A stretch of DNA of 64,000 nucleotides, from NCBI GenBank assembly GCA_910587405.1, contig CAJUKS010000003.1:160610-224609 (forward strand), read 5' to 3'. This document shows, piece after piece, positions 9,051 through 18,055 of this stretch; position 1 is the stretch's first letter; every line of letters begins with the position of its first letter. Position numbers and translations under genes: made by a program. The DNA is from an uncultured Alphaproteobacteria bacterium (GTDB lineage: Bacteria > Pseudomonadota > Alphaproteobacteria > RF32 > CAG-239). The notes beneath the pieces are model-generated. The model made no database searches, was not told the DNA's origin, and was given only the letters and a program-made list of their open reading frames with translations.

Positions 9051-11078
9051 ATGAAAATATCGGGTAAAATTTGGGCGGTGTGCATGCTGCTGGTGTGCGG
9101 CTGCCTTTGGAGTGCCGGCAACGTATCGGCCAAGGTCTGTTTCGTCGGCGATTCCGATTGTGCCGGCGGTGCCGACTTCGGGGACGGATATACCGACGAC
9201 AGTGAGGATCTTTGTAAAGACGTCAAGGATGCCAACGGTAAATTGATGTATCAAAAAGCGCCGTGTCCGGCCAAGAGCCATGTTTCGGCAGTTTGTCCTT
9301 ATAATGCCGCTTATGTGCAGTGTTGCGGCGATTCGTATGCTTATTCGACCTGCCCGTATCCTTTGGAGAGCGTGGGACGCTGCGGCAACAGTTATAAATG
9401 CGCCTGTCCCAAAGAGAAGTTTCCTTATGCTTCCTGTCTCTCACCGACGATTCCCGGAGGCATCAATTGTCTGCAAATTGACGATGACAGCAAGACAACC
9501 AGTATTCATTATGAAAAATGCGTCTGTGATCCCGGTCTTTATCCCTATAAACAAAACAGCGACTGCGACGATAATCAGATTGTCGATCCCAAACGTACCT
9601 GTACCGATACCGACGGCGGCACTTTCTACTATCGCTGCAAATGTCCGGACAGCTGGAGTACCTGCGCCAGTATGGACGGGCAGGGGGCAATCGGCGCCAG
9701 GAAATGTTACAGCGACGGCAACACTTACCACAGTCAGTGTTGCGAATGCCCTTCGCCGTTTGAACGTTCGATGAACGATCCCTATGCAACCGATTACGAA
9801 TATTGTCCCTGCAACAATAATTTCCGCAAGGCTTCGGGATGTAAGTTCGGTTACAAGGTTGATAACGGCCGTTGTATTGAAATGACCTGCGGTGATGCCC
9901 TGAAAGCTTTATTTGACAGCAGCAGCGCTTACGCGTCATATGGTTTGTACACCGGGAACGCTCTGAGCCAGAAGACTCTGATTGTCGGTGATGACGTGTC
10001 TTCGGCCAGCTGGTCTCATTTTGCGGGTAAAACCGTGATGTCCGGTGCCGCCTTTGTCAGAAAGCTGAACGGCAGCAACAATTATATTAAGAATGTTCAG
10101 GAAAAATGTACCAACAGCATTCCGACGATTCAGTTTACATACAGTAGTTCCAATATTACCGGAACTCAAAACTTTACTTCGGTCATTTTGAAGTATACTT
10201 CAAGCTTGTGGAACAAAGGGTCGTTTACCTGTACCAACTGCGGTATCGAATTCTGGAAGCTGTACAATACGGATAGCGGCGCCACGGTTAATCTGGCCTA
10301 CAATTCAAATATGCCGAATGTCGACAATATGTATGTTAATGCAACCGGTATTGAAATTTCCAAGCCCTATCGTTCGGTCGGTTATAATTATCAGGTCGGC
10401 AGTTTGGGGACCAAAATTACCAACTACGGCGGCAACGGCGCGCATGTGATTATGTTTGAAGGCAAAAGCAACTCCAACCGTATGGCCTTTAACGGCGACT
10501 ATCTGACGGTTAACGGTTTGGCGGCAATGAAATATGCCAACGTTCGGGTCGGACAGACCTGTATCGGTACCAACTGTTCGTACGGAAGTTCTTCCGGAGT
10601 TTATTTCAATCCGGGTGACGTATGCAATACCAGCAGCACGTTGTCTTTATACTATACCAACTACTATCTGTACGAAGCCGGAACGGTAAGGACGGTTCAT
10701 ATGTCGACTTCCACCATGTTGGGTAAAGAAAACGACGGTACGGTATCGATTGTTTTCAGTGATGCCAGCTACAATACCCTGACTTTCTCCCAGTTGTGGA
10801 AATATTGCAGCAAACGCCCGGGCTGTGCGTATCGTTACATTACTTCCTACGGTTCGGTCAGCAGTCGTACGATGGATTGCGGGTATTATTCGCAGTCGGT
10901 TCGTGACGGCGAAAAGCACTCCAAACCCGACGATGCCCGTTGCAAGATCGACGGTAACAATAACCAGTATGGTTTTGCTCAGGCAAGTTCGGCCGGATGT
11001 AACTGGCGCGACGGTGACGGCTCTGACCGTACGCCTTATTTCCAGCTGAACGGTCAGCGCGGATGGTCGCGAAACTGA
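9051..11078 (+). CDS. Large secreted Cys-rich protein
   Basis: 675 aa. A clear Sec signal peptide (MKISGKIWAVCMLLVCGCLW, cut about after NVSA near residue 27) sends it to the periplasm or outside. Residues about 30-290 are packed with Cys in repeated C-x-C-P/D modules: CACPKEKFPYASC, CVCDPGLYPY, CKCPDSWSTC, CCECPSPF, CPCNNNF. These resemble small disulfide-held modules of the EGF/TNFR kind, but no named family is certain. Residues about 290-675 are rich in Ser/Thr/Tyr/Asn with fewer Cys, suggesting a beta-structured surface domain. The gene has its own promoter and stands alone. I infer a surface-exposed or envelope protein. No barrel, sortase motif or PEP-CTERM is seen. Confidence 0.8.
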   Translation: MKISGKIWAVCMLLVCGCLWSAGNVSAKVCFVGDSDCAGGADFGDGYTDDSEDLCKDVKDANGKLMYQKAPCPAKSHVSAVCPYNAAYVQCCGDSYAYSTCPYPLESVGRCGNSYKCACPKEKFPYASCLSPTIPGGINCLQIDDDSKTTSIHYEKCVCDPGLYPYKQNSDCDDNQIVDPKRTCTDTDGGTFYYRCKCPDSWSTCASMDGQGAIGARKCYSDGNTYHSQCCECPSPFERSMNDPYATDYEYCPCNNNFRKASGCKFGYKVDNGRCIEMTCGDALKALFDSSSAYASYGLYTGNALSQKTLIVGDDVSSASWSHFAGKTVMSGAAFVRKLNGSNNYIKNVQEKCTNSIPTIQFTYSSSNITGTQNFTSVILKYTSSLWNKGSFTCTNCGIEFWKLYNTDSGATVNLAYNSNMPNVDNMYVNATGIEISKPYRSVGYNYQVGSLGTKITNYGGNGAHVIMFEGKSNSNRMAFNGDYLTVNGLAAMKYANVRVGQTCIGTNCSYGSSSGVYFNPGDVCNTSSTLSLYYTNYYLYEAGTVRTVHMSTSTMLGKENDGTVSIVFSDASYNTLTFSQLWKYCSKRPGCAYRYITSYGSVSSRTMDCGYYSQSVRDGEKHSKPDDARCKIDGNNNQYGFAQASSAGCNWRDGDGSDRTPYFQLNGQRGWSRN

Positions 11079-11467
11079 TAATCTCCCCCGCCCGGGTCTG
11101 TTGATGAGACAGATGACACAATCCCCTTTAAGGGCGGGGCCCTTGATACGGGAAGGGAAGAAAAACGAATTGATGTTTTTCTTCCCGCACTCCCGAACCT
11201 GAAACAAGCTTAAGGGGAAACGGTCTACCGGACCTTAAACGGAAACCTTTTATACCAAATTATTATCTACAACTATTTCCGTTTTATTATTCAAGGAGAG
11301 AATACAGACCCGCGTTTCCCGGACAATCCAGAAACGGCTCCCTGTGGTTCCTTATCATAACGGTCGGTTGTACGATCCTGTTTCGACATCCCCGTCTCAA
11401 GCTCAGGCTTCCGACGATCAAATATTTCCGAAAACAGATTTAAACAACAATTAAAACCATTTGTATT
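11079..11467. other. 389-base gap without a gene
   Basis: No convincing open frame. It contains a perfect 12-bp hairpin (11155-11186), an orphan AAGGAGAG at about 11294-11301 that leads into no long frame, and an AT-rich, SD-less leader just before the lipoprotein ATG (ending in ACCATTTGTATT). The sequence style changes here from the Cys-rich gene to the lipoprotein gene. Confidence 0.5.
11155..11186. other. Perfect 12-bp hairpin
   Basis: GGGAAGAAAAAC (11155-11166) and GTTTTTCTTCCC (11175-11186) pair fully around an 8-base loop. No T-run follows outside the stem, so it may be a terminator of unusual type, an mRNA-end stabiliser, or a protein site. Confidence 0.6.
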
Positions 11468-12715
11468 ATGAAAACTAACAAATTCTGGTTCGCAACGGCA
11501 GCAGCTGCCCTTGTAACCGTTATCTGCGTGTTCACCTCCTGCAGCAAGGAAGACGAGCCTTTCCTGCCAGAAGTGATCGAAAGTGAAGTTCTTGAAACCG
11601 GCATCAGCAATGACGTCAACGAGGTTTCCGGAACCGAAGGTACCAAACTGAGCTACGAATCCTGGATTGTGGTCAAGGGACAAACCCGCGCCGCTTTCGA
11701 GAACAAAGTCTCCGTTACTCTCTGCAATCAGTTGAACAATCTTGAGACGGAAATTGACGTTAAAGAGTTCAATTTCGGTCAGGTCAGGACCAGTATTACC
11801 TATGGTGTCGGCGACGGCAGCCGAACGGACGGATTTGTTCAAATTGCGGATTCTGTCATGTTTTATAACGTGGAATATGACAATTTCTCATTTGCATTTG
11901 AACTTCCCTTCGAAGTGGCTGTTTACAACGACAAAGTGACCCGGCAGACGATGCCTTATCATCGTTACGGAAACATTGTCGACAAGGGCAGCAGCGTTAA
12001 AGATCTGGAGATCGAAGTCGAAGATATCGGCAAATGGCAGAACGTCCGTGTGCGTAAACTCTACCAACATGACATCTCGGTGGACTTTAACGGCAAAAGC
12101 TACGACCTCACGGCAAAGATTATCTTGAAAAAGACTTTGCAGACCAACGGTGAAAATACGGTGTTGAAATGTGAACTGATTGATTCCGGAACAGAAGTTT
12201 TGCTCAACGAAGAGAGCAGCACCATGTACAAATCATGGATTAAGGTAAAACAGACGATGCTCAACGGCAGTACGCGCGAACAAACCTATACGGTTGACGA
12301 CATGTACGGATCTTTGGATCACGAACTGTTGGACTTTAAGAAGCTTCAGGACAAAAACATTATGCAACAAAACGCTTCGGTTATCGATGTTGACGACGTC
12401 GTCATCTCGGCCGGCGATGTTGTTTATGTGCATAAAGTCGAGCGCAGTTATGTTGTCGATTACAACTATTTTTCGTTAAACTTCAAACTGCTGCACAACG
12501 AAGCCTACTATGATGACGGCATTACGACAATCAAATTCCCGTCCTTTAAGCACGAGAATTTTGCGGACGAAGGCAAGTTAACCTTTGTCGGTGACTTTGT
12601 CGACGGTGGTTTTGAGTTTTCCGAATATTGGTTTGCTCATACGATTACGGCTGATTTCGGTTCGGTGAAACATACCGGATTACGTGATTTTCAGGTGATT
12701 ACGCCCAAGCAATAA
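11468..12715 (+). CDS. Lipoprotein of Bacteroidota style, unknown function
   Basis: 415 aa. A type II signal peptide ends in the lipobox VFTSC-SKEDE (Cys about residue 21), so it is lipid-anchored. A string of acidic residues straight after the lipid Cys is typical of Bacteroidota surface lipoproteins. The body contains two related halves: ESWIVVKGQTRAAFENKVSV and KSWIKVKQTMLNGSTREQTY each open a segment of about 170-190 residues, and each ends in similar GSVKH/HDISV-type strands, so the protein looks like a tandem duplication of a beta domain. Family not recognised. The start has no SD, and the leader is AT-rich. A strong terminator follows. I infer acquisition from a Bacteroidota neighbour. 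Confidence 0.85.
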   Translation: MKTNKFWFATAAAALVTVICVFTSCSKEDEPFLPEVIESEVLETGISNDVNEVSGTEGTKLSYESWIVVKGQTRAAFENKVSVTLCNQLNNLETEIDVKEFNFGQVRTSITYGVGDGSRTDGFVQIADSVMFYNVEYDNFSFAFELPFEVAVYNDKVTRQTMPYHRYGNIVDKGSSVKDLEIEVEDIGKWQNVRVRKLYQHDISVDFNGKSYDLTAKIILKKTLQTNGENTVLKCELIDSGTEVLLNEESSTMYKSWIKVKQTMLNGSTREQTYTVDDMYGSLDHELLDFKKLQDKNIMQQNASVIDVDDVVISAGDVVYVHKVERSYVVDYNYFSLNFKLLHNEAYYDDGITTIKFPSFKHENFADEGKLTFVGDFVDGGFEFSEYWFAHTITADFGSVKHTGLRDFQVITPKQ

Positions 12716-12734
12716 GCGTGATTGCCCGAATGGT

Positions 12735-12774
12735 AAAAAGACGCCGCACCCGGCAGGGTACGGCGTCTTTTTTA
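12735..12774 (+). terminator. Terminator of the lipoprotein gene
   Basis: AAAAAGACGCCG / CGGCGTCTTTTT, a 12-bp stem with a 14-base loop, ending in T. Confidence 0.85.
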
Positions 12775-12800
12775 TGAAAAAGGTGGTTGGCAAATAAAAA

Positions 12801-12820
12801 AACCGCTCCGAAGAGCGGTT
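12801..12820 (-). terminator. Terminator of the parvulin gene
   Basis: AACCGCTC / GAGCGGTT with a 4-base loop and a T-run on the minus strand. It lies 20 bases after the parvulin stop codon and could also act on the plus strand. Confidence 0.8.
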
Positions 12821-12839
12821 TTTGCCGAAAGTCTGAGAC

Positions 12840-13670
12840 TTATTGAGCTGCCGGCGTTTTCGGCATCGGTTTGCCGTCCAGCTGGTATTGCTCGATTTTG
12901 GCGTTGTCAAGAATATTTTTCAACACGCTCTGAGCCGTTTTCTGAGCCAGAGCCTGTCTCAGTTGCGGTTCGGCTTCCTGATACGAAATCGGTTTGGAAT
13001 CGCGAACGTCGTCAACAATGATGACATGATAACCGAAGTTGGTTTTGATCGGTTTCTGCGAATACTGGCCTTTTTTCATTCTGAAAGCGGCGTCGGCGAA
13101 TTCCGGCACCATCATTTGTTTGGTGAAATAACCCAGGTTGGGGTTCTTTTCTTCGGAATAGGTTTTTGCCAGTTGGTCAAAATTTTCGCCTTTTTTGATT
13201 TTGGCGATGATATCGTTGGCGGTTGCTTCGTCGCCGACCAAAATATGACGGGCGCTCATTTCTTTTTGCGGCTTAAATTCTTTTTTGTACTGGTTGTACA
13301 AGTTCTTAACGTCGTTATCCGTAATTTTGCCTTCAACCTGCTGCTGAATGTAAACGTTGCTCATAACCTGTTTTTTGACGGCATCCAGCTGTTTTTTATA
13401 TTCGGGGGTTGATTCGATGTTGGCTTTTTTGGCGGCCTGCAGGATCGCTGTTTCGGTTGCTTTGGCTTCTACCATACGGGGATAGAACTGATCAAAGGAA
13501 ATTTGCGATTTGAGCTGCGGAAGCGCGTTGTAGGAATCCTTCAGTTCGGCAACCGTAATTTTTTCGCCGTTGACAACCGCGGCAACGCCGTTTTTGCCTT
13601 CGGCACCGGCCGGCAGCGGATTTAAAAGCATGGCCGACAGAACGGCGGCAGCAATATATTGAGTTTTCAT
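12840..13670 (-). CDS. Periplasmic parvulin-type foldase (PpiC/PrsA/SurA family)
   Basis: 276 aa. Signal peptide MKTQYIAAAVLSAMLLNPL with a cut near AGA-EG (residue about 24). The N-terminal chaperone part (VNGEKITVAELKDSYNAL... to KKQVMSNVYIQQQV) is SurA/PrsA-like. The parvulin peptidyl-prolyl isomerase domain follows (about 140-235: SARHILVGDEATANDIIAKI, GENFDQLAKTYSEE, LGYFTKQMMVPEFADAAF, KTNFGYHVIIVDD). It assists folding of exported and outer-membrane proteins in the periplasm. A GGAGG SD precedes the ATG. It is divergent from secA across about 170 bases, so an export gene and an export chaperone share one upstream region. Confidence 0.92.
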   Translation of the reverse strand: MKTQYIAAAVLSAMLLNPLPAGAEGKNGVAAVVNGEKITVAELKDSYNALPQLKSQISFDQFYPRMVEAKATETAILQAAKKANIESTPEYKKQLDAVKKQVMSNVYIQQQVEGKITDNDVKNLYNQYKKEFKPQKEMSARHILVGDEATANDIIAKIKKGENFDQLAKTYSEEKNPNLGYFTKQMMVPEFADAAFRMKKGQYSQKPIKTNFGYHVIIVDDVRDSKPISYQEAEPQLRQALAQKTAQSVLKNILDNAKIEQYQLDGKPMPKTPAAQ

Positions 13671-13839
13671 AGATAATTACCTCCAAAAAATAAAACTACG
13701 TTTATTTATATAACAAAACAAAAATATTCCAAGCAAAATATTTACTAAAGTTTATAACTCATGCGCAAGCTATTGACTTTAATAAATATAAACATTAAAT
13801 GTAAGACTGACTTTAAATATTATCAAGGTGGAAAGATTT

Positions 13840-16569
13840 ATGATAGGCAAAATAGCAAAGGTGTTTTTTGGCAGCGCCAATGACCGTTTTATCAAAAAAC
13901 AATATAAGACAATCAATAAAATCAATGCGTTAGAGCCGCAAATCGAAAAGCTCAGCGATGAGGAACTGAAAGGCAAAACCGCAGAATTTAAAAAGCGCCT
14001 CAATGACGGCGAAACGCTTGACGAACTGTTGCCGGAAGCTTTTGCCGTTGTCCGCGAAGCCGCGAAACGGACGTTGGGACAACGTCATTACGATGTGCAG
14101 CTGATCGGCGGTATTGTTTTGCACAAGGGAATGATTGCCGAAATGAAGACCGGCGAAGGCAAAACGCTGGTGGCAACGCTGGCCGCTTATTTGAATGCCT
14201 TGGAAGGAAAAGGGGTTCATATTGTTACCGTCAACGACTATTTGGCCAAACGCGACGCCGAATGGATGGGACAGGTTTATCGCTTTTTGGGTCTGACGGT
14301 CGATTATATCGTTCACGGCAAAAACGACGAGGAACGCCGTGCCGCTTATGCCAGCGACATTATTTACGGTACCAACAACGAGTTGGGTTTTGACTATCTG
14401 CGCGATAACATGAAGTTTTCGCTTTCCGACATGGTGCAGCGGCCGTTTAATTTTGCGATCGTCGACGAAGTCGATTCGATTCTGATCGACGAAGCGCGGA
14501 CGCCGTTGATCATTTCCGGCGCCGCCGAAGACTCCTCGGAAAAATATGTGGCGGTGAACAGCATTATTCCGAAGCTGGTTGACGCGGATTATGAAAAAGA
14601 CGAAAAAGCCAAGAGCGTGACACTTACCGAAGCCGGGATGGAACACGTCGAACAGCTGCTTAAGGAAACCGGACAAATCAAGGACGGCGGTCTTTATGAT
14701 ATGGCTAACGTGGCGTTGGTACAGCATGTCAACAATGCGCTGAAAGCGCACAAAATGCAAATTCGCGACGTTGATTATATCGTCAAAGACGGCAAGGTTG
14801 TGATTATTGACGAATTTACCGGCCGGATGATGGAAGGCCGCCGTTATTCCGATGGTTTGCATCAGGCGATCGAAGCCAAGGAACATGTTGCGATTCAGTC
14901 TGAAAATCAGACTCTGGCCTCGATTACTTTCCAAAATTATTTCCGTCTGTATCCGAAATTGTCGGGTATGACCGGTACGGCGATGACCGAAGAAGCCGAA
15001 TTCGTTGACATTTACGGTTTGTCGTGCATTGAGATTCCGACCAACCGTCCGGTTCAGCGTACCGATCATCATGATGAGATTTATCGTACCGCCAAAGAAA
15101 AATATGATGCCATTATTGAGACAATTTTGGATTGTCATCGTCGCGGACAGCCGGTTTTGGTCGGAACGACCTCAATTGAAAAGTCTGAGCTGGTGGCCGA
15201 ACTGCTGCGCGCCAAGAGCGATGTCAAGTTTGAAGTGCTCAATGCCCGCCATCATGAACGCGAAGCGGCAATTGTGGCCGAAGCCGGTGTTTCCGGGGCG
15301 ATTACGATTGCCACCAACATGGCGGGCCGCGGTACCGATATTCAGTTGGGCGGCAATCCGGACATGCGCCTGAAAGCAACGCTGAAAGGCGACGAAACCC
15401 CGGATCAGGTTGCGCGGATGCGGGAGGAAATCAAGCTGGCGATTGATGCCGACAAAGAGAAAGTCGTTGCGTCCGGCGGTTTGTATATTCTGGGTACCGA
15501 ACGTCACGAAAGCCGCCGTATCGACAATCAGTTGCGCGGTCGTGCCGGACGTCAGGGCGATCCCGGAACTTCCAAATTTTTCCTGTCGATGGAAGATGAC
15601 CTGATGCGGATTTTCGGTTCGGAGAGAATGTCGGCGATGTTGCAAAAGCTGGGATTGCCGGAAGGTGAACCTCTTGTCCATCCGTGGATCAGCAAGGCGT
15701 TGGAAAAGGCTCAGCAGAAAGTGGAAGAACGCAACTTTGACATCCGTAAGAATTTGTTGAAGTATGACAATGTGATGAATGATCAGCGCAAGGTTATTTA
15801 CGATCAGCGCAAAGAACTGATGAAGACCTCCGATGTTTCGGGAACGGTCGCCGAAATGCGCGATGAATATCTGAATGACGTTTTGGCGCCGTATCTGCAA
15901 CGCAGCCTGACCCCGAAAGAATGGCCGCTCGGCGAGTTGCAGCAGGAAATCTGGCGCATCAGCGGTTTCGTGCTGCCGGTTGACAAATGGGCCGAAGAGC
16001 CGGAAATGGATGCCGAAACGATGAGTTTGAAAATTGTTGAGACGATTGAACAGAACATCATTGAGAAAAACCGCGGCGTGCCGGAAGAAATTGTCCGTCT
16101 GGTCGAAAAAAATATTCTGATGCAGGTGATGGATCAGTTGTGGAAAGAACATATCGCCACTTTGGATTACATGCGCCACACCATTGTGCTGCGTGCCTAC
16201 GGACAGAAAGATCCGCTCAACGAATACAAAAAAGAAGCCTTTAATATGTTTTCGGATATGCTGGATCTGTTGCGCGAGAAAGTCACTTTCCTGACCTGCC
16301 GGGCACAAATTCAGAACGGAAACGAAGAAGATTTGCGTCTCCGTGAGCAAAATACCCGCATGCAGGCGATTCACGAAAGCCCGCAAAGCTTGATCGGCGG
16401 CGAAAAGGCGCCTGCCGAAGAAAAGGAAAAATCGGTTCCTTTCCAGTATACTAAAACGGAAATTGATCCAAAAGATCCGTCAACCTGGGGAAAAGTGTCG
16501 CGTAACGACGCCTGTCCCTGCGGCAGCGGCAAAAAATACAAACACTGCCACGGTCAGATTCTGAATTAA
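13840..16569 (+). CDS. secA: Protein translocase ATPase SecA
   Basis: 909 aa from the ATG at 13840, which follows AAGGTGGA (an in-frame GTG lies 12 bases earlier). This is the motor of the Sec pathway, driving unfolded preproteins through SecYEG. Visible parts: Walker A MKTGEGKT (102-109); DEAD-motor Walker [18 protein letters not shown]; preprotein cross-linking region; second motor with [14 protein letters not shown] and [10 protein letters not shown]; helical scaffold/wing ([15 protein letters not shown]). The zinc-binding C-terminal tail [14 protein letters not shown], which binds SecB and phospholipid, is intact. Length is normal for Proteobacteria. A weak TTGACT/TTAAAT promoter lies at 13773-13800. 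Confidence 0.98.
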   Translation: MIGKIAKVFFGSANDRFIKKQYKTINKINALEPQIEKLSDEELKGKTAEFKKRLNDGETLDELLPEAFAVVREAAKRTLGQRHYDVQLIGGIVLHKGMIAEMKTGEGKTLVATLAAYLNALEGKGVHIVTVNDYLAKRDAEWMGQVYRFLGLTVDYIVHGKNDEERRAAYASDIIYGTNNELGFDYLRDNMKFSLSDMVQRPFNFAIVDEVDSILIDEARTPLIISGAAEDSSEKYVAVNSIIPKLVDADYEKDEKAKSVTLTEAGMEHVEQLLKETGQIKDGGLYDMANVALVQHVNNALKAHKMQIRDVDYIVKDGKVVIIDEFTGRMMEGRRYSDGLHQAIEAKEHVAIQSENQTLASITFQNYFRLYPKLSGMTGTAMTEEAEFVDIYGLSCIEIPTNRPVQRTDHHDEIYRTAKEKYDAIIETILDCHRRGQPVLVGTTSIEKSELVAELLRAKSDVKFEVLNARHHEREAAIVAEAGVSGAITIATNMAGRGTDIQLGGNPDMRLKATLKGDETPDQVARMREEIKLAIDADKEKVVASGGLYILGTERHESRRIDNQLRGRAGRQGDPGTSKFFLSMEDDLMRIFGSERMSAMLQKLGLPEGEPLVHPWISKALEKAQQKVEERNFDIRKNLLKYDNVMNDQRKVIYDQRKELMKTSDVSGTVAEMRDEYLNDVLAPYLQRSLTPKEWPLGELQQEIWRISGFVLPVDKWAEEPEMDAETMSLKIVETIEQNIIEKNRGVPEEIVRLVEKNILMQVMDQLWKEHIATLDYMRHTIVLRAYGQKDPLNEYKKEAFNMFSDMLDLLREKVTFLTCRAQIQNGNEEDLRLREQNTRMQAIHESPQSLIGGEKAPAEEKEKSVPFQYTKTEIDPKDPSTWGKVSRNDACPCGSGKKYKHCHGQILN

Positions 16570-16574
16570 CCAAG

Positions 16575-16606
16575 AATCCCGGCAAGATAAGCCGGGATTT
16601 CGGTTT
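16575..16606 (+). terminator. Terminator after secA
   Basis: AATCCCGGC / GCCGGGATT stem with a 7-base loop. The T-rich tail is short, so strength is moderate. Confidence 0.65.
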
Positions 16607-16647
16607 AAAAACAGAGACCGTCGGAAACAAAACATAATGTGGGGCCT

Positions 16648-17868
16648 ATGATCAGACATATGATTGCTTTTGCACCTTCAACGCCGAAATTGGGAGAGTT
16701 TAACCAGTTGCGCGGGGTGCTATCGGGATTGATGCGCTTTTGCGACAAAGGTATGCATTTTGCCTATAATCTTGATATGTGCTTTGAAAACGTGGCGGGA
16801 ACGCCGCTTAAACGGCATCTGTATGCTGATGACGAAAGTTTTGAGCGCGATGTTTTTCGTTGTCTGGACGGTTATTTCTCTCATCATCTGCTGGTGCCGA
16901 AAGTGTTTGTCACCATTTGTTCGCCGGAAGACGCCGATAATGCCGCGGCCAACGTCGATGCGGTTTGCCGGGCGGTCAAAGACTATTATGCCGCCCGCGG
17001 CATGGGCAGAGTGGTGACGGCTGCCGTCAATTCGAGCATATACAATTACGGATCGGCCGACGTGGTTCATGTCTGCGGGCATCTCATGAGCGAGGAAGAA
17101 CGGCAAATGCTGGAAAGCGATGCGGAACTGAAACGGAAAATATTCGTTTCGGAAGGAATCATCCACAATATGTCGCGTGTGTTTATCCGGCAGAAGTTCG
17201 GACAGCCGAAAATGCAAAAGGTATCGGCTGCGTGTCAAAACGGCCGTCCGAATGTTGTATTCGTGCTCGGCGGCCGGGTAGCGGGGCCGGAAATTCGGTT
17301 GAGTTTGCATAACGCCGAAAATATTTTCCGTCGCGCGCAACAGCTGGCGCAGAGAAATTACAACGTCATTATTGTCAACGGTCCGCGGACGCCGAATGAC
17401 GTTACCGATTATTTTTATGAACAAAGTGTTGCAGGCGGAGAAGAAATTCGTTTTTACAATTCGAAGCAGGTGGCACGGACCGACGAAGAGCGTCAACCGG
17501 AAAAATGGCGCATTTATTCGGGCCGATACGAAGAAGTCTTTTTACGTCAGGCTGCCGAATTCGGCAATGTTTATCCCGCTGTGCTGGGGTTGGAAAATAC
17601 GCTGGTCGTCCATACCTTTGATTCTTTTTCCTGTTGCGAAACCGCGGCTTGCGGCATTCCCACGGCAATCTGCCGGGAAGCGGAAGTCGACCGCGCCGTT
17701 CGTCCCGACTGCTATCGGCTGGCCGATCAGCTGACGGCGGCAGGTTATGCGATTGACTTTGCGGATTTTGATGCCGAAACCGAACCGCGGGACCTGAAAC
17801 TGAAAGTTTTGCCAAACGTCAATTTTCTGCTGGCGGAAAAAATTATCGACCGGTTGTCGGAAGTCTGA
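16648..17868 (+). CDS. Unknown protein, possibly ELM1/GT-B-like
   Basis: About 406 aa from the ATG at 16648; an in-frame GTG at 16639 is also possible. No family is certain. The second half looks like a GT-B Rossmann domain: NVVFVLGGRVAGPEIRL, then YNVIIVNGPRTPNDVTDYFY, then NTLVVHTFDSFSCCETAACG with IPTAI. The last stretch resembles the donor-site Thr/Asp-Ser-...-E-A...G-P pattern of the mitochondrial-fission ELM1-like family found in Alphaproteobacteria. The first half starts HMIAFAPSTPKLGEFNQLRG. It is cytoplasmic, with no signal peptide. It lies between secA and ffh, with the ffh promoter right after it. I infer a nucleotide-sugar-binding fold, with unknown substrate. Confidence 0.7.
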   Translation: MIRHMIAFAPSTPKLGEFNQLRGVLSGLMRFCDKGMHFAYNLDMCFENVAGTPLKRHLYADDESFERDVFRCLDGYFSHHLLVPKVFVTICSPEDADNAAANVDAVCRAVKDYYAARGMGRVVTAAVNSSIYNYGSADVVHVCGHLMSEEERQMLESDAELKRKIFVSEGIIHNMSRVFIRQKFGQPKMQKVSAACQNGRPNVVFVLGGRVAGPEIRLSLHNAENIFRRAQQLAQRNYNVIIVNGPRTPNDVTDYFYEQSVAGGEEIRFYNSKQVARTDEERQPEKWRIYSGRYEEVFLRQAAEFGNVYPAVLGLENTLVVHTFDSFSCCETAACGIPTAICREAEVDRAVRPDCYRLADQLTAAGYAIDFADFDAETEPRDLKLKVLPNVNFLLAEKIIDRLSEV

Positions 17869-17912
17869 GCGGCGTCGTTTTGACGCAGTGGACGTCGGGG
17901 TGTTTTTTTTGC

Positions 17913-17940
17913 TTGACTATTGTTATTTATCAGATATAGT
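17913..17940 (+). promoter_or_regulatory. Promoter of the ffh operon
   Basis: TTGACT (17913-17918), 16 bases, TATAGT (17935-17940). It places the structured element at 17987-18031 in the 5' leader of ffh. Confidence 0.65.
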
Positions 17941-17986
17941 CGAGCAAAAGTTCAATGATTTTTCATTGCGTTTTGTAATTTAACCA

Positions 17987-18031
17987 CACTCCGAGGAGTG
18001 CCGCCAGTCAGCGAGGGTTCGCACACTGGCG
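17987..18031 (+). promoter_or_regulatory. Structured RNA leader upstream of ffh
   Basis: Two adjacent hairpins in the ffh 5' leader. First: CACTC-CGAG-GAGTG (17987-18000). Second: CGCCAGT (18002-18008) pairs with ACTGGCG (18025-18031), a CA/AC internal loop follows, then GCGA-GGGT-TCGC (18011-18022). All stem positions are Watson-Crick. The element ends 25 bases before the ffh ATG, and no ordinary SD is obvious between them (only GGTATGATGT), so it could control ribosome access. It does not carry the conserved SRP RNA tetraloop region, so it is not the 4.5S RNA itself. Confidence 0.6.
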
Positions 18032-18055
18032 TGCAATAGTTTATAGGTATGATGT

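Noticed and set aside
17987..18031. SRP (4.5S) RNA gene before ffh
   Set aside because: The element lacks the conserved SRP RNA tetraloop and asymmetric loop sequence, and is too short. It is better read as an mRNA leader.
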